Of a stretch of 30,247 nt of DNA, positions 21,970 through 30,247 are shown piece after piece. Source of the DNA: AC-32 sp038237925 (GTDB lineage Bacteria > Actinomycetota > Thermoleophilia > Gaiellales > Gaiellaceae). A model generated the notes under the pieces. The model did not search any database, was not told where the DNA came from, and saw nothing but the letters and a program-made list of their open reading frames with translations. The stretch covers positions 1 to 30,247 of the forward strand of contig JBBRYF010000022.1 in NCBI GenBank assembly GCA_038237925.1, given 5' to 3'. A program made the translations under genes and the position numbers. Position 1 is the stretch's first letter, and every line of letters starts with the position of its first letter.

Positions 21970-22827
21970 CTAGCTCTTCTCGGTGCCTGCCGAGACCTCG
22001 CCGCGCCAGGCGCCGCTCTCCTCGCCGCGGGTTTCGATCAGCTCCTTGAACCGCTTCAGGTCGCCCTGGACGCGCTTCTTGTCGAGGCCGGCTGCGGAGC
22101 CCAGCGTCTCGACCGGCCCTTCGGCCTTGTAGCTCATCGAGAGCTGAATCAGCGTCTTGCCCTCGCCGAGCGACTCGAAGCTGACCGTGCCGCGCGTCTT
22201 CTTGCCGTCCTCGCTCACCCAGCTGATCTGCTTGTCGGGGTGCTGCTCGAGGATCTTCGCGTCCCACTCGGCAGTCTTGCCGCCGATCGTCGCGACCCAG
22301 TGCAGGCGCGTGTCGTCGAGCTGCTTGACGTCGTCGACGCCGTCCATGAAGAGCGGGAAGTCTTCGAACTGCGTCCACTGGTTGTACACGGTCGCGACGG
22401 GCACCTCGACCTCGATCGACTCGTCGATCACGCTGATCCCGGAGCCGTTCGAGCTCCCCATCGCGGGCATCGAGCCACTCACGCGGTCGCGGAACTTGAC
22501 CGCACCGGCGGCAAGCGCGCCGCCGCCGAGGAGGAGCATCGTGTTGCGGAGCTTGTGGCTGCGCTTCTTCTCCACGCGCGTCCACGCGCTCTGGAGGTTC
22601 TTCGACATCGTCTTCAGCTCACGCTGGAGGTCCTTGTCGGCAGCGAGCCGCGACGCGGTCGCTGTCACGCCGATGCGCTTAGCCGCCTTGCGCTTCGCGG
22701 CGGCGCCGTGGCCGATCGCGGAGAGCAACTGCTTGCGGAACTTCTTGTCGCGCGACAGCGCGAGCGCGAGGTCCTTGCCGCTCGCAGCGTTGTCCTTCAC
22801 GACCTCTGTCTTGGTCCGTCCGAACAT
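21970..22827 (-). CDS. SRPBCC-family (cyclase/dehydrase-like) membrane-anchored protein
   Basis: The 285-residue protein has a basic helical N-terminus (MFGRTKTEVVKDNAASGKDL, about 1-95), one likely transmembrane segment (LRNTMLLLGGGALAAGAVKF, about 100-120), and a START/SRPBCC domain from ISVIDESIEVEVPVATVYNQ to about residue 265. FEDFPLFMDGVDDVKQLDD is typical of the COG5637/polyketide-cyclase-like branch. The role is unknown; such domains bind hydrophobic ligands. ATG 22827 has AGGA five nt upstream and is preferred over the longer frame to 22884. It lies 72 bp downstream of the cyclophilin gene, same strand. Confidence 0.84.
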   Translation of the reverse strand: MFGRTKTEVVKDNAASGKDLALALSRDKKFRKQLLSAIGHGAAAKRKAAKRIGVTATASRLAADKDLQRELKTMSKNLQSAWTRVEKKRSHKLRNTMLLLGGGALAAGAVKFRDRVSGSMPAMGSSNGSGISVIDESIEVEVPVATVYNQWTQFEDFPLFMDGVDDVKQLDDTRLHWVATIGGKTAEWDAKILEQHPDKQISWVSEDGKKTRGTVSFESLGEGKTLIQLSMSYKAEGPVETLGSAAGLDKKRVQGDLKRFKELIETRGEESGAWRGEVSAGTEKS

Positions 22828-22899
22828 GCCGATCCTTTCCTCGAAGTACTTACTTAGGCTTCTTCCGCGGTCACTTCGCCCCAAACACGCGCTGAGGGC

Positions 22900-23361
22900 T
22901 TACGGCTCGGGAAGCTCGACGCGCTCGATCATCTTCGGCTCGCGCGGCTTGTCGTTCGCGTCGGTCTCGGTGCTCTCGATCGAGTCGACGGCGTCCATGC
23001 CGCTCGTGACCTTGCCGAAGACGGTGTGCTTGCCGTCGAGCCAGGGCGTCGCCTCCGCGGTGACGATGAAGAACTGGCTGCCGTTCGTGTTCGGGCCGGC
23101 GTTGGCCATCGCGAGGGCGCCGCGCTCGACCTTGTGGTCGTTGAACTCGTCCTCGAAGGTGTAGCCCGGGCCGCCCATGCCGGTGCCGGTGGGGTCGCCG
23201 CCCTGGATCATGAAGTCCGGGATCACGCGGTGGAAGACGACGCCGTCGTAGAAGCCGTCGCGCGCGAGCTTGAGGAAGTTCTCGACGGTCTTGGGCGCGT
23301 CGTCGTCGAAGAGCTCGACCTCGATCGCTCCGTGGTTGGTGTGCAGCGTGGCGGCGCGCAT
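22900..23361 (-). CDS. Cyclophilin-type peptidyl-prolyl cis-trans isomerase
   Basis: Catalyses proline isomerisation during protein folding. The 153-residue protein has no signal peptide and is cytoplasmic. Catalytic-site segments are all present: VVFHRVIPDFMIQGGD (Arg and Phe-Met-Gln), GTGMGGPGYTFEDEF, GALAMANAGPNTNGSQFFI and WLDGKHTVFGKV. Active-site Trp/His variation is normal for bacterial members. ATG 23361 (MRAATLHTNHGAIEVEL) is the family start; the frame upstream to 23430 is not protein-like. TAGGCT lies 8 nt upstream, giving a leaderless layout, back to back with the promoter of the DUF2079 gene. Confidence 0.93.
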   Translation of the reverse strand: MRAATLHTNHGAIEVELFDDDAPKTVENFLKLARDGFYDGVVFHRVIPDFMIQGGDPTGTGMGGPGYTFEDEFNDHKVERGALAMANAGPNTNGSQFFIVTAEATPWLDGKHTVFGKVTSGMDAVDSIESTETDANDKPREPKMIERVELPEP

Positions 23362-23369
23362 CGCGCGGC

Positions 23370-23375
23370 AGCCTA
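23370..23375 (-). promoter_or_regulatory. -10-like element for the cyclophilin gene
   Basis: Minus-strand TAGGCT ends 8 nt before ATG 23361. No ribosome-binding site is visible. Confidence 0.4.
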
Positions 23376-23409
23376 GCGGTTGGACCCGTCCGGCCGGGCT
23401 TGCCGTACC

Positions 23410-23415
23410 TACACT
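23410..23415 (+). promoter_or_regulatory. -10-like element for the DUF2079 gene
   Basis: TACACT ends 7 nt before an in-frame CTG at 23423 and 22 nt before TTG 23438. By the local pattern it points to the CTG as start. Confidence 0.35.
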
Positions 23416-23437
23416 GGCCGGCCTGACCACCGCAGCC

Positions 23438-24778
23438 TTGCCGCTCCTGCGCAGTCGTCTGGACGCTCGACGGCTCGCGATCGCCGCCCTGCCGGTGGCC
23501 TGGGCAGGAGCGGCCGCGTCGTTCTACGCGTGGGCCTCGATCCTCCGGCACGACCGCTTCTCGAGCAACGCGTACGACCTCGGGATCTTCGACCAGACGA
23601 TCTGGGGCTACAGCCGCCTCGAGCTCGTGCGGAACACGGTCAAGGGCGTTCCGAACCTGCTCGGCGACCACTTCCACCCGGCGCTGATGGCGCTCGCGCC
23701 CGCGTACTGGGCCTGGAACGACGCTCGGGTGCTGCTCGTCGTCCAGGCGCTTCTCTTGGCCGCTGCAAGCCTGCCGATCTTCTGGTGGGCCCGGCCGCGG
23801 CTCGGTCTCGCGGGGGCGACTGTGGTGCAGCTCGCGTTCCTCGGCTTCTGGGGCCTGCTCGCCGGGATGATCTTCGACTTTCACGAGCTCGCCCTCGCGG
23901 TGCCGGCGATCTCGTTCGGCCTCTATGCGCTGCTCGAGCGGCGGCGGGCGCTGTTCTGGTCGATGTTCGTCCTGGGCTGCCTCTCGAAGGAGGACATCGC
24001 GCTTACCTTCGCCGCGATGGGCCTCTACGCGCTGCTCGTCCAGCGGCGAGGGCGCTTCGGGCTCGGCGTGATCGCGCTGGCCGGCAGCTGGTTCGCGCTC
24101 ACCGTCGGCGCGATCGTGCCGGCCATCGCGGGACACCGTTACACGTACTGGGACTACCCGAGCCTCGGCCCGAGCTGGACGAGGGCGCCGCTCGCGCTGG
24201 CCCGCCGCCCGTGGCGAGCAGTTGCGGCCGTCTTCGATCGCGCAGCGAAGCGCGAGACGCTCGCGGCCACCTTCGGCGCGTGGCTTTTCCTGCCGCTCGC
24301 CTCGCCGCTGCTCCTCGTCGCGATCCCCGCGGTCGCAGAGCGGTTCCTGGCGAAGAACTCCGCCTTCTGGACGATGAAGTTTCAGTACTCGCTACCGCTG
24401 GCGCCGATCCTCGCCTTCGCCGCGGTCGACTCGCTCTCGCGCCTGCCGAAGGCCCGGCTGCTCGGCGCGGCCGGCGTGCTTGCCTGCGGGCTCGTGCTCA
24501 CGCTCGCGATCGTCCGGCCGCTTCACAGCCTCACCGGCTACATGCCCGCGGGTCGCGCGGCGGCGATCGACGCGTGCCTCGACCGGATCCCGCCACAGGC
24601 CGCTGTCGCCGCGTCCGGCTCGCTGGTGCCGCACCTCACCCACCGGCTGCGGATCAACCTGCTCGGCCGGCAGGGGAACGACCGCTACCTCGCCGTCAGG
24701 GGCGCGCACGTCCACGCGCCCGACTTCCGCCCGCTGTGCAGCGGCGGCGGCGTGACCGTCCTGCGCGCCCGCGTGTGA
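23438..24778 (+). CDS. DUF2079 polytopic membrane protein (glycosyltransferase-like)
   Basis: A 446-residue (from TTG 23438) integral membrane protein with about nine to ten helices. The N-terminal FSSNAYDLGIFDQTIWGYSR, then GDHFHPALMALAPAYW and MIFDFHELALAVPA, are signatures of the DUF2079 family, which resembles GT-C glycosyltransferases with Asp residues in the first outer loop. A small soluble tail (GYMPAGRAAAIDACLDRIPP onward) faces outside. Substrate unknown; a lipid-linked sugar donor is a reasonable guess. No ATG is available. TTG 23438 and CTG 23423 are the candidate starts, the latter better placed relative to TACACT. Confidence 0.82.
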   Translation: MPLLRSRLDARRLAIAALPVAWAGAAASFYAWASILRHDRFSSNAYDLGIFDQTIWGYSRLELVRNTVKGVPNLLGDHFHPALMALAPAYWAWNDARVLLVVQALLLAAASLPIFWWARPRLGLAGATVVQLAFLGFWGLLAGMIFDFHELALAVPAISFGLYALLERRRALFWSMFVLGCLSKEDIALTFAAMGLYALLVQRRGRFGLGVIALAGSWFALTVGAIVPAIAGHRYTYWDYPSLGPSWTRAPLALARRPWRAVAAVFDRAAKRETLAATFGAWLFLPLASPLLLVAIPAVAERFLAKNSAFWTMKFQYSLPLAPILAFAAVDSLSRLPKARLLGAAGVLACGLVLTLAIVRPLHSLTGYMPAGRAAAIDACLDRIPPQAAVAASGSLVPHLTHRLRINLLGRQGNDRYLAVRGAHVHAPDFRPLCSGGGVTVLRARV

Positions 24779-24795
24779 GGGCGCGCGGAGAGGCG

Positions 24796-24801
24796 TAGCA
24801 T
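24796..24801 (+). promoter_or_regulatory. -10-like element for the DUF5661 gene
   Basis: TAGCAT ends 6 nt before ATG 24808. The gap to the previous gene is only 29 bp. Confidence 0.45.
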
Positions 24802-24807
24802 CGGCGC

Positions 24808-25089
24808 ATGGAAGCGTCGCGCAAGAGCTTCACGGCCGACGAGGCTCGCGCCGTCGGCGAGCAGATTGGGATCGCCTGGGACGCGGCCCCGTTCGACGTC
24901 GAGCAGTTCCGCATGGGCATGGACGTCGAGCTAGAGCACGGGCTCCACGACTCGAGCACGAACGTGACCGGCGACGACGAGGTCACGACCGGCAAGATCG
25001 CGCTTGCCCACCTGAACGAGTTTCCGGACTACTACACGCGACTCGCCCGGATGGAAGAAGAGGCGCGGCGCGAGCACGGTGCCGCTTGA
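24808..25089 (+). CDS. DUF5661 family protein
   Basis: A 93-residue soluble protein that matches the DUF5661 pattern: FTADEARAVGEQIGIAWDAA, PFDVEQFRMGMDVELEHGLH, then TNVTGDDEVTTGKIALAHLN and EFPDYYTRLARMEEEARREH. The conserved His and acidic residues (ELEHGLHD) could bind metal, but no function is established to my knowledge. It sits 29 bp after the DUF2079 gene with its own TAGCAT, and is convergent with aconitase across 4 bp. Confidence 0.85.
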   Translation: MEASRKSFTADEARAVGEQIGIAWDAAPFDVEQFRMGMDVELEHGLHDSSTNVTGDDEVTTGKIALAHLNEFPDYYTRLARMEEEARREHGAA

Positions 25090-25093
25090 GGCC

Positions 25094-27829
<2,736 letters not shown>

Positions 27830-27835
27830 TCTCCG

Positions 27836-27841
27836 ACTCTA
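27836..27841 (-). promoter_or_regulatory. -10-like element for acnA, overlapping the upstream stop codon
   Basis: Minus-strand TAGAGT ends 6 nt before GTG 27829, and its TAG is the stop codon of the epimerase gene. No -35 was seen. Confidence 0.45.
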
Positions 27842-28939
27842 GCCGCTGGTCAGTCCCAGCCGATCCAGCTCGGCTGCGGCCTCGTCGAAGCGGTCTGTCG
27901 CGCTCTGCCCCTCGAGCCAGGACGCGAGCTCGCTCATGCCGGCTTCGAGCGCGACCTCGGCCTCGAAGCCGAGCGTCTCGCGCGCGCGAGACACATCGGC
28001 GAAGCAGTGCCGGATGTCGCCGGCACGAAAGGTCTTGGGAAGCTCCGGCTCGATCTCCTTGCCGAGCACGCCGGCCAGCCGCTCCGCGACCTCGAGGATC
28101 GTCGTGCCGCGGCCGCTGCCGACGTTCACCGGGAGGCCGTCGGCGCCGTCGCGCTCGAGCGCGAGCCGGCAGGCGCGGGCGACGTCGGCGACCTGGATGA
28201 AGTCGCGGCGCTGGTTCCCGTCCTCGTAGACGACCGGCGCGCGGTCGTTCAGCAGGCGCGAGGCGAAGATCGCGAGCGCGCCCGTGTACGGGTTCGAGAG
28301 CGCCTGCCGCGGGCCATACGTGTTGAAGAAGCGAAGCGCGACCACGGGCACGCCGTAGGCCGCGCCATAGAGCAGGCACATCCGCTCCTGGTCGTACTTC
28401 GTCAGCGCGTAGATCGACGCGAGCGCCGGCTGCTTCGTCTCGGGGGTCGGCATCGGGCGCAGCTCCTCGCCGTTCGGGCCGCGCGGCTCCCACTCGCCGC
28501 GCTCGAGCTGCTCGCGCGTGCGTTCGGCCGCCGGGGCGGGCTCGTAGGCGCCCTCGCCGTAGATGCTCATGCTCGAGGCGACGACGAGCTTGCGCACCGG
28601 GTGCTCGAGCAGGGCCTCGAGCAGGACGCCCGTGCCGGCCGTGTTGGCCGCGGCGTACTCGGCGGGCTTGTACATGCTCTGCCCGACCCCGACGCGCGCG
28701 GCGAGGTGGACGACGGCGTCGATCCCTTCCAGCGCGCCGCGGACGACCTCCGGGTTGCGCACGTCGCCGGCGATCAGCTCGATCTCGGCCGCGAGGTAGG
28801 GCGGCCGCCCGTCGCCGCCGTGCACCTGGGCGGCGAGGCTGTCGAGGGCGCGCACTCGGTAGCCAGCCCGGAGCAGCTCGTCGCCGAGATGCGAGCCGAT
28901 GAAGCCCGCGCCGCCGGTGATCAGGATCTGCTCGCTCAT
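27839..28939 (-). CDS. NAD-dependent epimerase/dehydratase
   Basis: Extended SDR acting on a nucleotide sugar. The 366-residue protein starts MSEQILITGGAGFIGSHLGD with the Rossmann glycine motif at residues 9-16. It has catalytic SSMSIYGEGAYEP and YALTK (Y177, K181), followed by RFFNTYGPRQALSNPYTG and FIQVADVARAC. The inserted segment between the Ser and Tyr motifs (about 130-172) is longer than in the first epimerase of this window. It probably makes or epimerises a UDP/GDP-sugar for a glycan. It is coupled to the upstream membrane protein gene by TGATG, so the two likely work together, the partner transferring the sugar (inference). Confidence 0.9.
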   Translation of the reverse strand: MSEQILITGGAGFIGSHLGDELLRAGYRVRALDSLAAQVHGGDGRPPYLAAEIELIAGDVRNPEVVRGALEGIDAVVHLAARVGVGQSMYKPAEYAAANTAGTGVLLEALLEHPVRKLVVASSMSIYGEGAYEPAPAAERTREQLERGEWEPRGPNGEELRPMPTPETKQPALASIYALTKYDQERMCLLYGAAYGVPVVALRFFNTYGPRQALSNPYTGALAIFASRLLNDRAPVVYEDGNQRRDFIQVADVARACRLALERDGADGLPVNVGSGRGTTILEVAERLAGVLGKEIEPELPKTFRAGDIRHCFADVSRARETLGFEAEVALEAGMSELASWLEGQSATDRFDEAAAELDRLGLTSG

Positions 28940-30114
28940 CAGGGCGCGAAGCGTGTCAGAAACAGCACCAGCGCGAGGTTCGCCGCAAAGCCGACCACCG
29001 CCACCGGCACCGAGCGCAACCAGCGCGGGCCTTCGGCGACCGCCCAGAAGATCGGGAACGCGAACAGGCTCTGACGGCCGAAGCTCTGGATCGTCCCGGA
29101 GAGAAGCAGCAGCCCGACGACGACGGTGGCGTAGGCCGCCCACGGGCGGTAGCGCGGGCCGAGCCGCCAGAGCAGGACGAGCAACGGCAGCACGAGCGCG
29201 GCGCGGGCGCTGTCGACGAAGCCTTCGAGGCTCCCCGTGGCCGCGAGCAGCACCGGGACCGCGCAGGCGTAGGCGCCGATCGCCGTCGGCCACGGCCCGA
29301 AACGCCGCCACGCGAGCACGAGTGCCGCCGCCGCTGCCACCGCGAGGACGCCGATCACGAGCCCGTGCCGCTGGAGGACTCCGGCGACGTGGCCGGCCCA
29401 GTCGCCGAGCCTCGTCGGGCCCTTGCGACCCCAGAGCTTCTGGGCGTCGAAGAACGCGCGCGCATGGTCGCTGCGCTCCCAGAAGTAGGCCTCGACCCCC
29501 GCGGCCGCCGCGACCGGGAGCGCCGCGCCGATCCAGCCCCGCACCTGGCGGCGACCGAGCCAGAGGAGGGGCAGCGCGATCAGGACGCCGTTCGGGCGCG
29601 CCAGCGAAGCGACCGCGCCGAGCACCCCCGCCTCGAGCGGCCGGCCGCGCAGCGCGAGCGCCGCCGCCCACACCGCAGCAGCCAACGCGAGCGCGTCGGG
29701 GTAGGCGATCGCGAGCGCGAACGATCCCGGCCAGCACGCGAGCGCGAGCACGCTGCGCAGCCGCGACCCCGGCAGGCCCTCGGCGATCCCGAGGAAGATC
29801 GCCAGGCTCGAAGACCAGGCGAGACCGATCGCGACGGTCGCGTCCCACTGGTGCCCGGCCCAGCGGATGACGAGCGCCCAGAGCGGGAAGAACGCGTACT
29901 CCTGGCCGATCCGGTGGGCCGGGTAGCCCAAGTCGGCGATCAGCCGGTAGAGGTTGTAGTCCCAGGCGAAGAGCGGGTAGATCCCGTGCTGCAGGTACCA
30001 GCCCGGGCTCCAGTGGTACGCACCCGCTGCGAGACCGATGCCGAGCGTCGCGAGGATCGCGCCAAGCCAGGCCAGCCAGACGAGGCTTATCCAGAGAGCG
30101 TCGCGCCGGGACAC
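28939..30114 (-). CDS. PIG-V-like integral membrane mannosyltransferase
   Basis: A 391-residue GT-C-type membrane protein with about nine to ten helices. The N-terminal outer loop FAWDYNLYRLIADLGYP and the QEYAFFPLWALVIRWAG segment match the PIG-V (GPI mannosyltransferase 2) family, in which the Asp after Trp (WDYN here) is expected to be catalytic. SLARPNGVLIALPLLWLG is also typical. Bacterial members transfer sugars from polyprenyl-phosphate donors. Start GTG 30114 has TAAGCT 6 nt upstream. A 62-bp tandem repeat begins just 3 bp beyond that promoter element. It is followed by the coupled epimerase gene. Confidence 0.82.
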   Translation of the reverse strand: MSRRDALWISLVWLAWLGAILATLGIGLAAGAYHWSPGWYLQHGIYPLFAWDYNLYRLIADLGYPAHRIGQEYAFFPLWALVIRWAGHQWDATVAIGLAWSSSLAIFLGIAEGLPGSRLRSVLALACWPGSFALAIAYPDALALAAAVWAAALALRGRPLEAGVLGAVASLARPNGVLIALPLLWLGRRQVRGWIGAALPVAAAAGVEAYFWERSDHARAFFDAQKLWGRKGPTRLGDWAGHVAGVLQRHGLVIGVLAVAAAAALVLAWRRFGPWPTAIGAYACAVPVLLAATGSLEGFVDSARAALVLPLLVLLWRLGPRYRPWAAYATVVVGLLLLSGTIQSFGRQSLFAFPIFWAVAEGPRWLRSVPVAVVGFAANLALVLFLTRFAP

Positions 30115-30120
30115 GGCGCG

Positions 30121-30126
30121 AGCTTA
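30121..30126 (-). promoter_or_regulatory. -10-like element for the PIG-V-like gene
   Basis: Minus-strand TAAGCT ends 6 nt before GTG 30114. The upstream (-35) side falls in the 62-bp tandem repeat. Confidence 0.45.
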
Positions 30127-30128
30127 AG

Positions 30129-30247
30129 GCGCCGACTTGCGGCGCCGACCAGAGAGGGCGTGCGGGCTTGGCCCGTATGCCCGTCTTGACGCGCCGACTT
30201 GCGGCGCCGACCAGAGAGGGCGTGCGGGCTTGGCCCGTATGCCCGTC
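30129..30247. repeat. 62-bp tandem repeat reaching the window edge
   Basis: Unit one is 30129-30190, unit two 30191-30247 (57 bases seen, identical to unit one over that length). Each unit has an inverted repeat around GCGCCG-acttg-CGGCGC and another CGGGC-ttg-GCCCG. The array continues beyond the window, so copy number is unknown. Confidence 0.9.

Noticed and set aside
30129..30247. CRISPR array
   Set aside because: The units are contiguous with no spacers and no cas genes are present; it is a plain tandem repeat.

Overview
The window reads as a high-GC actinobacterial chromosome, most likely class Thermoleophilia (Gaiellales or Solirubrobacterales). The reasons are strong G/C third-position bias, a B12-dependent ribonucleotide reductase, an AcnA-type aconitase, cyclase-ATPase-TPR regulators and many GTG starts. 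The class assignment is inference from gene content; no rRNA is present.

Left part (1-15.6 kb) is mostly ordinary chromosome. It holds the 5' part of nrdJ (-), an MMPL exporter (+), and a SoxR-type regulator (-) divergent from a Rieske-domain fusion protein (+). The SoxR/Rieske pair shares a MerR-type promoter with a 19-bp spacer. Next come a class III cyclase/NTPase/TPR protein (+), a small secreted membrane-anchored protein (-), and a cell-surface polysaccharide group: O-antigen-ligase-like protein (+), SAM methyltransferase (-), LytR_C-domain membrane protein (-) and NAD-dependent sugar epimerase (-). A tight tmk-holB-aldo/keto reductase operon (+) follows, then a four-helix membrane protein (-).

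Centre (15.67-19.3 kb) is an accessory region anchored on a tRNA-Thr(CGT) gene. The 3' 42 bp of the tRNA is repeated perfectly at 18617-18658 and in degenerate form at 19255-19290, as expected for one or two integrated elements (attL/attR remnants). No integrase survives. Between the repeats lie a RAYT/Y1 transposase whose C-terminus is read from the antisense strand of the tRNA, REP-like palindromes, decayed fragments (a small membrane protein, the tail of a beta-helix surface protein, a truncated ECF sigma factor joined to the tail of another protein) and one intact-looking cargo gene, a berberine-bridge-type FAD oxidase.

Right part (19.3-30.2 kb) has a YczE-like membrane protein, a RibD/DHFR-like reductase, a secreted TolB-like propeller, an SRPBCC membrane protein, a cyclophilin, a DUF2079 membrane protein, a DUF5661 protein and aconitase. 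It ends with a second NAD-dependent epimerase coupled to a PIG-V-like mannosyltransferase. The right edge runs into a 62-bp tandem repeat that continues out of the window.

Two window-wide patterns stand out. Many genes have a -10-like TANNNT only 6-9 nt before the start codon and no Shine-Dalgarno sequence, so leaderless transcription seems common. Three convergent gene pairs end in the same CTAG tetranucleotide, which supplies both stop codons.
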